DNA of 32,224 bases from an uncultured Candidatus Hydrogenedens sp. (GTDB lineage: Bacteria; Myxococcota; UBA4151), in contig CACGMS010000014.1 of NCBI GenBank assembly GCA_902574205.1, positions 1 to 32,224 of the forward strand. Direction: 5' to 3'. Below, piece after piece: positions 16,586 through 24,876 of this stretch. Positions within the stretch are counted from its first letter, which is position 1, and each line of letters starts with the position of its first letter. Made by a program: the position numbers and the translations under genes. Below the pieces are notes generated by a model. That model searched no databases. It was not told the origin of the DNA and worked only from the letters and a program-made list of their open reading frames with translations.

Positions 16586-17715
16586 CCAAATCGGTTGGGG
16601 CTAAGCCAGTGGTGATGATTGTGGTCGGTGTGACCGAGGGCTTGCTGAGCTAACACTTCACCCAAAGCCGGTACTAACTTAAAGCCATGACCACTCAACC
16701 CAGCGCCCACAAAAAGATCGTGAAACCCATGAAGTTGACCGATCATGAAGTGTTCATCGGGCGTAACAGTGTACATGCATACGGCATGATCAACGCGTGT
16801 GTTGTGGTCCACACCGGTGATTCGTCGGGCTAGAAAATCATGGATTCGTCGTTCGTCATTGGGATCGACGAAGCGATCCAAATTCGACGGGTTTTTGACC
16901 GGCTGACCCCCTGAGTGCTCCGCAACTTTAAAGCCTTGGTCATCCAATTGTGGAAAGCCATAAAAAACACCATCAGGTTCTTCAAAAAGCCAGACAGGAA
17001 ACCCACTGCTTCGGTGTAATGACCGCTTTGAGTCGAACCAAAATAGCGATTTACGCTTAATTTGAAGATGCCGGATGAGGGCTTGAGGTAAAAGTTGTGA
17101 AGCCCATGCGCCAGGACATAGAATCAGGGTTTTAGAACGGTAATCGGCTTGGTTTGTGACGACGCGCCAATAGGTCCCCTCATGACTGTAACCCTGAACC
17201 TCAATGCCAATTTCGACATGCGCACCCCGGTGCTGAGCGAGATGTCCCCAGGCGCGTACACAGGCTTCGACTCGAAGCATTCCTCCATCGGGCTCAAAGA
17301 CGCCGAGCTCATCGTGATTGATGCTGCGGAGCTGAGGATAGAGTCGTTGGAGTTCGTGAGGACGAAACGTGCGAACGTCTAGTTGATGCTGCCTTGCTGC
17401 TCGCAAAACTCCTGGAACGACGATGCCATCTTTGGGTCCAATTTGTAGAACGCCGCATCGGTCAAGAAGGTTCTGTTGTGTCTGGACTTCAAGGTCGTGC
17501 CATCGATCATAACTACGACGCAGCAGGGGGACATAGTTGATGTGTTCAAAATAGGCTTTGCGGATCACTCGGGTGCGACCATGCGAACTACCAAACGCGT
17601 GACCTAAGGGATAGCGATCTAAGCCTAAAACTTGGGCACCAGAAGTGGCTAGATCATGGGCGACGACACTACCCAGTCCACCTAAACCAACCACGATAAA
17701 GTCGTACTGCGTCAT
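16582..17715 (-). CDS. FAD-dependent oxidoreductase, monomeric sarcosine oxidase/N-methyltryptophan oxidase (SolA)-like
   Basis: FIVVGLGGLGSVVAHDLATSGAQVLGLDRYPLGHAFGSSHGRTRVIRKAYFE; CMYTVTPDEHFMIG; VGAGLSGHGFKLVPALGEVLA. Confidence 0.88.
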   Translation of the reverse strand: MTQYDFIVVGLGGLGSVVAHDLATSGAQVLGLDRYPLGHAFGSSHGRTRVIRKAYFEHINYVPLLRRSYDRWHDLEVQTQQNLLDRCGVLQIGPKDGIVVPGVLRAARQHQLDVRTFRPHELQRLYPQLRSINHDELGVFEPDGGMLRVEACVRAWGHLAQHRGAHVEIGIEVQGYSHEGTYWRVVTNQADYRSKTLILCPGAWASQLLPQALIRHLQIKRKSLFWFDSKRSLHRSSGFPVWLFEEPDGVFYGFPQLDDQGFKVAEHSGGQPVKNPSNLDRFVDPNDERRIHDFLARRITGVDHNTRVDHAVCMYTVTPDEHFMIGQLHGFHDLFVGAGLSGHGFKLVPALGEVLAQQALGHTDHNHHHWLSPNRFG

Positions 17716-17850
17716 GCTCCACAGCCTGCTCTAAAAGCGCGCCATCGTCCATCGAGACAAGCGACCCATTTGAATTCGGGCGCCTCCTTATCGTCAATTG
17801 TTTCGAGGTGTTGCTCCGCGTTTAGGTTGACCACCTTGGATCCACGTTTT

Positions 17851-17866
17851 TGTGATTGTGATCACA
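17851..17866. promoter_or_regulatory. CRP/FNR-family-type palindrome TGTGATTGTGATCACA
   Basis: Exact TGTGA-N6-TCACA; 19 nt separate it from ATG 17886. Confidence 0.5.
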
Positions 17867-17885
17867 GGAAATGCAGGAGGACGTT

Positions 17886-19241
17886 ATGCCGAGGATCAAC
17901 TCAACCGCTCATCGACCTAATCATCAATCGCACACGCCAAGCACACGAGTCCGCTCGGGCGATACCTTGACTGGGATTGCCTCGCGGCATGGTGTCAGCC
18001 TTAGTGACTTATTGGCTGCCAACCCTCAGATTCAAAATCCTAATCAGATTCGGGTGGGGCAGGAGGTCTTCCTCCCAAGAGGCGGGGTCGAGCATGCCAA
18101 TGACGCACCGAGTGATCGACCATCAGATCGAACCTACACGGTCCGGTCGCGCGATAATCTTCACCATATTGCGAATCGCCATGGTTGTAGCGTGGACGCG
18201 TTGCTTCGTGCCAACCCTCAAATTTCGAACCCGAGCCTGATTCGACCAGGTCAAGTGCTCAACTTACCACAAAGCGCGCAATCCGACCGGATGGCGAATA
18301 GCTGGTCTGATGCGGGTGCAGCGGGTACCCGGTGGCAGGAATTTAATGGTATCAATGATGGTCGCATACTGCGCCGCGGTCAGGCTGGTGATGATGTCCG
18401 TCAACTTCAAGAGGCTTTGGTTGCGACCGGACATATGAGTCGAGCACATGCTGCGAACGGGCCAGGAATTTTTGGTCCCTTGACTCAAAACAGCGTGCGC
18501 CGCTTTCAGGCTGACCATGGTTTAGATGTAGATGGTGTAGTTGGACCACAAACACGAGCCGCACTCGTTCGAGCTTTAGGACAAAATGGAGCTTCGAACC
18601 GACCGCCAGCTGCCAATGCTGTTGCACCGCAACCGCGCCCTGACCGTCCGTCAGTTCATCAACCTGAACCAGGCACGTATGACGGGAGAAACCCTGCTCC
18701 GGGAACGACCAATACTCGAGCATGGATTCCTGTCGATGCTCCGCTGCAAAACCAACCGGGTCAGCGCGACCCCCATCGTTATGACCAAGTCCTCAATCAG
18801 TTTGGTGTCGGATCGAACCCTCGGTACCGGCCGCGTGGCGGCAATACCTATTGCAATATTTTTGTTTGGGATGCGACGCGCTCCATGGGGGCTGAAATAC
18901 CTCATTGGGTCGATCAAAGTGGTCGACCGGCAGGCGTGGGAGCGGCAGGTGCTTGGGAGATGGATGCCAATGATACCAACCGTTGGCTCAACAACCAAGG
19001 TGCAGCCGCTGGCTGGCGAAAGGTCAGTGCAGCTGAAGCCCAGCGTCATGCGAACAGCGGGTCACCTGCCGTGGTGTCATGGAAAAACCCTGGAGGTATC
19101 GGTCATATCGGCATGGTCCGACCTGGCGAACTGACGACGAGGGGGCCAGCCATGGCGCAAGCGGGGTCACGCAACTTCAACAATGGACACGTCGCCGACG
19201 GCTTTGGCCGCCGACGTGTCGAGTATTGGATTCATGACTAG
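17886..19241 (+). CDS. LysM-LysM-PG_binding_1 protein with C-terminal Cys/His (CHAP/NlpC-like) hydrolase domain
   Basis: Two LysM motifs (VRSGDTLTGIASRHGVSLSDLLAANPQI; VRSRDNLHHIANRHGCSVDALLRANPQI); PG-binding GDDVRQLQEALVATGH...GIFGPLTQNSVRRFQADHGLDVDGVVGPQTRAAL; NTYCNIFVWDATRSMG and GIGHIGMVRPG. GGAGG 5 nt before ATG 17886. Confidence 0.82.
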   Translation: MPRINSTAHRPNHQSHTPSTRVRSGDTLTGIASRHGVSLSDLLAANPQIQNPNQIRVGQEVFLPRGGVEHANDAPSDRPSDRTYTVRSRDNLHHIANRHGCSVDALLRANPQISNPSLIRPGQVLNLPQSAQSDRMANSWSDAGAAGTRWQEFNGINDGRILRRGQAGDDVRQLQEALVATGHMSRAHAANGPGIFGPLTQNSVRRFQADHGLDVDGVVGPQTRAALVRALGQNGASNRPPAANAVAPQPRPDRPSVHQPEPGTYDGRNPAPGTTNTRAWIPVDAPLQNQPGQRDPHRYDQVLNQFGVGSNPRYRPRGGNTYCNIFVWDATRSMGAEIPHWVDQSGRPAGVGAAGAWEMDANDTNRWLNNQGAAAGWRKVSAAEAQRHANSGSPAVVSWKNPGGIGHIGMVRPGELTTRGPAMAQAGSRNFNNGHVADGFGRRRVEYWIHD

Positions 19242-19250
19242 TTCGTGAGC

Positions 19251-20732
19251 CTAGCGAGTGCAGGTCTCCCACAGGTTGACCGCACCGCATCCGGTTCGGT
19301 TCACGCATTCAGTCAGCGATTCCAGGTTGGTCAGCCCGCTGCGCACACCGCTAAGAGCACACCAGCCCTCAAGCACGACTGGGTTATAAAAGCGTGTTCC
19401 GGGACAGCGATCGGTCATGTGTTCTACATAACGACGACAGGTATCCGCTACTGTTGGCAGCGCAGGCGCTAAACAGGTCGTGGGTAAGAACTCACCACAT
19501 TGCTGGGCAGCCGATCGATTACGAATACAGGTATCGTAGGTCGCTACTTGTTCGCGACTCATCGAGTTCCGCATACGCGAGCAGTTGTGAATGCAATTTT
19601 CAGTGGGGTCTTCGCAAGCGATACACGCTTGACGACACAAAGGATGAACTTCGACCACATTGGGGTCCCAAATACCCACAATGCAGGCTCGGTTGTCGTC
19701 GCAACTATCGCCCGCATTCCGAAGGCATTCATGAATCCCTTCCAAGCCGGTTTGACCGACACCTCGAGTCAAACCATTCGCCATCATCTGGCAAAAGACA
19801 TTGAGCCCTTCGCAGCGCTCGGCACGACGACAGACTTCACTGACGGTATCGGCTAGTCCGGTTCGTTCTTGGCTTTGAAGCAGGCAACGATAGAAATCCT
19901 GCGGCGCACAAGTGGCATCGGATAAGCAGTTCACGAGCGTATTACCGCCCAAGCCCGATTGATCGTTTGGCGATCGCCAGCCTTCGCATTCCCAGGCCGC
20001 TGCCCAAGCTGAGCGATCGCGATCACGCTCGCACTGGACGAGAGTCGTCCCTCGATTAATACAGGCTTGTGTCGGCGGTGGGCCTAGGAAGTCTGTTGGA
20101 TCGCAGTTCACGCGGCGACGCTCGATACCGCATTGGTTGACCGAGCATTGCAGCCAGGCTTGCCGGGCGGGTGAGGACATCATCGCAAGCAGGCCTTCAC
20201 ATTCGTGACCACAGACGACGGGATCAGCATTCAATTCCACGCTACATTGCCGCAGGGATCGGTTGTCGCACACGTCTTGGCAGGCCTGCGAGATTTCACG
20301 GTCAGGTAAGCAGCGCCATGTTTCACACGACGTATCATGAATACACCGGAGGTACTCCTCACGCTCTTCAACAGGGACACCGGGCAGAGCTACCCGGCAC
20401 GCTGCTCGGCATTGGCGTCCGCAGGGCATGCCTAAGCACGCTTCTGCGCAAACGTCTTCTTCCGGCGGCGGATCTGGCGGATCTGGCGGAGTAAAGCCCG
20501 CATCGTATTCACCTGGATCCATCGTACCGACGTCTTGGCCTAAGACTTCGATATCCGTACTGCCCGCGTCAGCAAGCAAATCGGGACCGCTGTCCCAAGG
20601 TGGATCGATAGGGGTTCCCGTATCGATAACAACGGCAACGCCAGTGTCCGTTGCCAAGTCAGGTGCTTCAGGTTGCGCCGTGCACGCGCTCACAGCGCTT
20701 GCAAGGAGTACCAGGACCATCGAATAACGCAT
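19251..20732 (-). CDS. Cysteine-rich lipoprotein (about 50 Cys)
   Basis: MRYSMVLVLLASAVSAC lipobox; D-T-G/D-A-G and PPDPPDPPPEED linker; regularly spaced Cys over the whole ectodomain. Confidence 0.78.
   Translation of the reverse strand: MRYSMVLVLLASAVSACTAQPEAPDLATDTGVAVVIDTGTPIDPPWDSGPDLLADAGSTDIEVLGQDVGTMDPGEYDAGFTPPDPPDPPPEEDVCAEACLGMPCGRQCRAACRVALPGVPVEEREEYLRCIHDTSCETWRCLPDREISQACQDVCDNRSLRQCSVELNADPVVCGHECEGLLAMMSSPARQAWLQCSVNQCGIERRRVNCDPTDFLGPPPTQACINRGTTLVQCERDRDRSAWAAAWECEGWRSPNDQSGLGGNTLVNCLSDATCAPQDFYRCLLQSQERTGLADTVSEVCRRAERCEGLNVFCQMMANGLTRGVGQTGLEGIHECLRNAGDSCDDNRACIVGIWDPNVVEVHPLCRQACIACEDPTENCIHNCSRMRNSMSREQVATYDTCIRNRSAAQQCGEFLPTTCLAPALPTVADTCRRYVEHMTDRCPGTRFYNPVVLEGWCALSGVRSGLTNLESLTECVNRTGCGAVNLWETCTR
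20467..20490. repeat. 9-bp tandem repeat (GGCGGATCT x about 2.7) encoding a PPD linker in the minus-strand CDS
   Basis: ggcggatct ggcggatct ggcgga read directly. Confidence 0.7.
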
Positions 20733-20806
20733 ACATTGTCTCCGCGGCTATGTTGTAGCTTTACAAACTCAAGTCGGCAACCAAGTCTGACCACTTCGAG
20801 GGAGTT

Positions 20807-21739
20807 ATGATGCAATTCTTGGCATGCTGGATGTTGCTCGGGTCGTTTTCGTTGATGGATTTGATCAAGAGCGACGCGAATTCTCAGCATAAGTTATGGA
20901 CTGAATACCGCCTACAATTTGATTTGGCGGAATATGCTGAGCGTCATCATATCGAACCGCTACCCTGGCAAGGTTCACGAGTCGTTGGCCAGCGCTTCGA
21001 GCCGGTACAGCCAGCAAAGGCCGTCGTTCATATTGTTCATGGGTATCTGGATCATACCGGCATTCAGGAGCCCTTGATCAAGGTCTTGACTGAGAACGGA
21101 TTTACCGTTCGGACGATCGATCTGCCTGGACATGGCGTTTCACAAGGCGCTCGTGCGGAAATCGCCAGTATGCAGGATTACTCCAGTGCACTGGATTTAT
21201 GGCTCAAAGGACAAAAAGAACCTCTGCGTATCGTGGGTCATTCGATGGGTGGCGCGGTGGTTATGGAAGGCATGCGTCGGGGGCGAATCAAGTCGAGTGA
21301 TCATGTGGTGTTGATTGCTCCGCTTGTGAGATGGAGCTCATGGCGTTTGAGCGCTGTTGGCGAATTCCTGCTGGGGTGGATGATCGATTCGGTTCCACGT
21401 GGTCGAAAGCGAACCTCTGACGATCTTGATTTTCAACGCCGTCGGGAACTCGATCCTTTGCGTCCTGAGCGTATACCCCTCAACTGGGTGCGTTCGATGC
21501 GTCGGTGGGCGCATCAGTTTGAGCAAGAAACAGCTCTTTATCATCGACCGACAGTTCTTCAGGGACGGCGCGATCGGGTGGTCGATTGGCAAGCGAATTA
21601 TCGATCGATTCAAAAGGTGTTTCCACAAGCGGCCTTTCATTTTTTCAAAAATGGACGGCATCATCTACAAGGCGAATCACCAACGCTGAGACAAAAGGTT
21701 TTTGCCATGATCCTTGAGCGTTTTGTAGAAGGGTATTGA
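20807..21739 (+). CDS. Alpha/beta hydrolase, monoacylglycerol lipase/lysophospholipase-like (Hydrolase_4)
   Basis: VVHIVHGYLDHTG, TIDLPGHGVSQGARAEI, RIVGHSMGGAVVMEG; catalytic-His region FKNGRHHLQGE. Confidence 0.85.
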   Translation: MMQFLACWMLLGSFSLMDLIKSDANSQHKLWTEYRLQFDLAEYAERHHIEPLPWQGSRVVGQRFEPVQPAKAVVHIVHGYLDHTGIQEPLIKVLTENGFTVRTIDLPGHGVSQGARAEIASMQDYSSALDLWLKGQKEPLRIVGHSMGGAVVMEGMRRGRIKSSDHVVLIAPLVRWSSWRLSAVGEFLLGWMIDSVPRGRKRTSDDLDFQRRRELDPLRPERIPLNWVRSMRRWAHQFEQETALYHRPTVLQGRRDRVVDWQANYRSIQKVFPQAAFHFFKNGRHHLQGESPTLRQKVFAMILERFVEGY

Positions 21740-22404
21740 TGATGTCTATTCGACTGTTGATGTTGTGTTCGTTGATGGTGGCCTGTTCGGGTCGCAACGT
21801 GCCAAGTTTTGATGCGGCAGTACGCACAGATGTTGGCGCAGGCTTAGATGCGAGCGTTATTCCAGACGCGGCGGCGGTCCAAGACACAGGGTCGCCCTGT
21901 GTGTCCGCAGATCAAGCCTGCCGAGATGATCAAGCCGATAGCGTGCTCGAGCCTTGTCTACCTTATGAAGAGGAGTGCGAACGTCGACAGTTATGTTCGG
22001 ATGATTCTGTTCATTGGTGCCGACCTGGTGCCGGTTGTGCCGCATTTCCTGGTTGTCCTTTAGGTGCTCAGCAAACCGATTACCCTTGTGGTCTGAATGA
22101 GCCGAATTGCTCGATTGAAACCGAGTGCAACACATCGATCTTTTGCAGGCCGTTAGTCGACTGCGCCGAGACGCCGGTATGCGCCGATGGCGAGCAGAGC
22201 TCTTTGGTACCTTGCGGACTCGATGAGACCGATTGTAATCGCCAATCATCCTGCGGTTCAACCGTTTGGTGCAGGCCCTCGAATCCGTGCAATACGGCGG
22301 CTCGGTGTAACCGGGGACGGCCCACCAATTACCCGTGCGTTCAAGGTGAGGATTATTGCGAGCGGATCAGGGTTTGTGACACCACTGTTTTCTGCCGCTA
22401 TTAG
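21739..22404 (+). CDS. Cys-rich lipoprotein with four tandem six-Cys repeats
   Basis: MMSIRLLMLCSLMVACSG lipobox; DAAAVQDTG linker; repeats of CxxxxxCxxGxxxxxxPCGxxExxCxxxxxCxxxxxCRP. TGATG overlap with upstream hydrolase. Confidence 0.72.
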   Translation: MMSIRLLMLCSLMVACSGRNVPSFDAAVRTDVGAGLDASVIPDAAAVQDTGSPCVSADQACRDDQADSVLEPCLPYEEECERRQLCSDDSVHWCRPGAGCAAFPGCPLGAQQTDYPCGLNEPNCSIETECNTSIFCRPLVDCAETPVCADGEQSSLVPCGLDETDCNRQSSCGSTVWCRPSNPCNTAARCNRGRPTNYPCVQGEDYCERIRVCDTTVFCRY

Positions 22405-23747
22405 ACCTTGAGCGTTCGCCAACGGCCGCGGCGCCACATTACCGTGTATAACGCCGCTTGGATCAGTCTGTACGCTGCGTTGGCGATCCAGATCTCAAGC
22501 AGGCCGAATCCACCGAAGGTCACCAAGAGGTAGGCGGCAGGAAGAAACAGTCCCCACTGCGTCGTGACACTGACTATCAGGGTCTGACGGCTAGCGCCGG
22601 CGCCCAAGAGTGCGTTCATTAGGACCAGTCCTACGCTATCAAAAGCGATGATACCCCCGAATAATTGAAGGGGTAATACAGCGAGTTGGAGCGTGTCGGG
22701 ATCGCGCAAAAAGATACCGATCACAGGTTTAGCGAAGAGGATCCCCAGTAAACCGACGAGCCCCAAAGTCACCATTGCGAGGCGAGCGACGTCCCAGCCC
22801 CAACGCTCGGCATCGTCGGGGTCGCCTCGGCCGAGCGCCTGACCGACCAGTGTGGCTGCGGCTAGACCCATTCCGACGCCAGGTAAAATGGCGACCAGCA
22901 TGATGTTGACCAAGACGCTCGCTGCCGCCGTGGCTTGGGTGCTGACCAAACCAATAATCCAGAACATGACCGTCAGCCCTGCAGCAAAGAGAAATTGCTG
23001 GGCGCTTGCCGGTACGGAGAGACCGATCAGGGAACGCATGGAATTTCGCCCGGGCAAGCCACGCAGAAAACCTTTATCACGCGCCTCAAGCCAGGCCTGG
23101 AACCCGTAGATACACGCGGCGACGAAGGTCGCAATGGCGCTGCCAATGCCGGCACCGACGACACCGAGTTTAGGCGCGCCAAAGGCGCCAAAGATGAAGA
23201 TGTAATTGAGCGCGATGTTGACGATGTGAGTGATCATCAGGGTGCGCATGTAGACGATCGGACGACCGATGCCGTTAAAAAACCCACGAAAACCAAAGGC
23301 CATCCCGCCAAGTGCCAGCGTGGCTAATCGAAACTGAAGGTAGGGTATGCCTTGTTGATAGACCTCTGGATCGGCGTTGAGCATGGGAAAGAGCCATGGT
23401 GTCGCCCAAACAAGGGCGACAGTAAACGGGACGCCAAATAGAATTGCGAGAAGAAGAGCTCCGTTGAGCGGGATTGCTGCCTCTTCTGTTCGCCCTTCAC
23501 CGATCCGTCGTGCTGCCATCGCTTGAACGGCGGCGCTTAAGCCCATCATCGTAGCGATTGCCATAAAAAAGGCGAAGCCTCCGACTCCTGTGGCAGCGAG
23601 CGCAGAATCCCCGAGCGCCCCGACCATGGCAGTATCGACCAGATTGAGTAAGTTTTGCGACAGCATGCCACCAATGATCGGCAGCGCGAGGGTCAAAATA
23701 CGACGCCGACGCTCTCGTCGATCGCTTTGAGGTAGCTGTTCATCCAT
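22401..23747 (-). CDS. MATE family efflux transporter
   Basis: ILTLALPIIGGMLSQNLLNLVDTAMVGALGDSALAATGVGG; repeated hydrophobic segments; LVGQALGRGDPDDA. Confidence 0.92.
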   Translation of the reverse strand: MDEQLPQSDRRERRRRILTLALPIIGGMLSQNLLNLVDTAMVGALGDSALAATGVGGFAFFMAIATMMGLSAAVQAMAARRIGEGRTEEAAIPLNGALLLAILFGVPFTVALVWATPWLFPMLNADPEVYQQGIPYLQFRLATLALGGMAFGFRGFFNGIGRPIVYMRTLMITHIVNIALNYIFIFGAFGAPKLGVVGAGIGSAIATFVAACIYGFQAWLEARDKGFLRGLPGRNSMRSLIGLSVPASAQQFLFAAGLTVMFWIIGLVSTQATAAASVLVNIMLVAILPGVGMGLAAATLVGQALGRGDPDDAERWGWDVARLAMVTLGLVGLLGILFAKPVIGIFLRDPDTLQLAVLPLQLFGGIIAFDSVGLVLMNALLGAGASRQTLIVSVTTQWGLFLPAAYLLVTFGGFGLLEIWIANAAYRLIQAALYTVMWRRGRWRTLKV

Positions 23748-23888
23748 GGTGGGGCTGTTTGGCCTGCGTGGCAGATAAGGGCAACGGTCAATGCGACGAA
23801 GAAGACGCTAAAAAAGAACAAAAGACTGACCTGAGTCAGTCTCGTGTCCCGGTACCGCTGGGGGACGGGCGATCCCGCCGCATACAGG

Positions 23889-24797
23889 CTAGCGACAGGG
23901 GCCCATATTACGAACGCTGGTACCGGCAGCATTCGCAAGACATGAATTGCTGTAGTCAACGTTATCGCAACCACAAACGGGTTCATCGATTTCAGCACAG
24001 GCTTGTGGACGAACTTGGCAGCTGCCACCAACACTTTCGTTCTCGCGTGGACAGCTTCCGTCTCGGCGATTGCAAAAGTGGGTTGGAGCGCACATCATTG
24101 GCGCATTGACGGGCCCACAAGCACCATCGCCTCGAGGCGGTGGCGGGGGGTCGCCTGCGCAAGCACCATCATTTTGTAGTTGCACACGAGCGTTGATCAA
24201 CTGGCATAGGTTCGGATACGTTCGATCATCACAGCCGCAGACCGGATCATAATTCCTTTGACAATCCTCTCTCACCTCTTCGCAGGTGCCGCCTTCAGGT
24301 CGTTGCTCGCCGCAGGCAAGTCCACGCTCCAAGCAAAATTCATCCTGTGCGCATTGGCGACCATTGGCTAATCCGCAGCCTGCTTCGCAACTGCCCCTAT
24401 GCGCAACGGAGACCCCTTGGCCGTGAGCCATGCACTCATTATCGTAGGTATTACCATCGCAACCACAAACGGGTGCGTACAGGCGATTGCATACTTCCGG
24501 AATCCAAGCGCAGGTACCACCCATGTCTGTACGTCCACACATGTGATCGATAGGGAACAAGCAGAAGGCACCCTCGCCGCAGTCAAGATTAACACCTCGC
24601 GTACCGCAGACCCCCTCTGGTAAACCCGCGTCTTGAGAGCCAGAACCCCCATCAACAACTGATGAACCGCCGGCGTCATCGCCGGGCGAGACACCGGAAT
24701 CAGGAGTCGGGTTCGACCCTGCATCGTTTGCAGGTTCAATCGGTTCCGGACAGGCCGTGACCATTCCAATAACACAAGTCAGGACTAGCAGACGCAT
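23889..24797 (-). CDS. Lipoprotein with three Kazal-type serine protease inhibitor-like domains
   Basis: MRLLVLTCVIGMVTAC lipobox; DAG/DSG linker; three copies of (Y/E)xPVCGCDxxxYxNxCxxxxxxxxxxxxGxC. Confidence 0.85.
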   Translation of the reverse strand: MRLLVLTCVIGMVTACPEPIEPANDAGSNPTPDSGVSPGDDAGGSSVVDGGSGSQDAGLPEGVCGTRGVNLDCGEGAFCLFPIDHMCGRTDMGGTCAWIPEVCNRLYAPVCGCDGNTYDNECMAHGQGVSVAHRGSCEAGCGLANGRQCAQDEFCLERGLACGEQRPEGGTCEEVREDCQRNYDPVCGCDDRTYPNLCQLINARVQLQNDGACAGDPPPPPRGDGACGPVNAPMMCAPTHFCNRRDGSCPRENESVGGSCQVRPQACAEIDEPVCGCDNVDYSNSCLANAAGTSVRNMGPCR

Positions 24798-24876
24798 AGC
24801 GATTCTCTCACAGACGGGCGCGCAGACCATAGCGGCCTGTTTGGCTTATCGCCACTTTTGAGTGAAATACTTATGT

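Noticed and set aside
10833-21365. Identical TTTGAGCGCTGTTGG 15-mer in the 10.8 kb intergenic region and within the lipase CDS near 21350
   Set aside because: Short match, one copy in coding sequence with ordinary codon usage; likely chance.
23693-24034. 113-aa minus-strand ORF with a hydrophobic segment (VSLLFFFSVFFVALTVALI)
   Set aside because: Overlaps the end of the Kazal lipoprotein gene and the start of the MATE gene in another frame; no convincing own start. The 23750-23888 gap could hold a fragment of a membrane peptide, but evidence is too weak.
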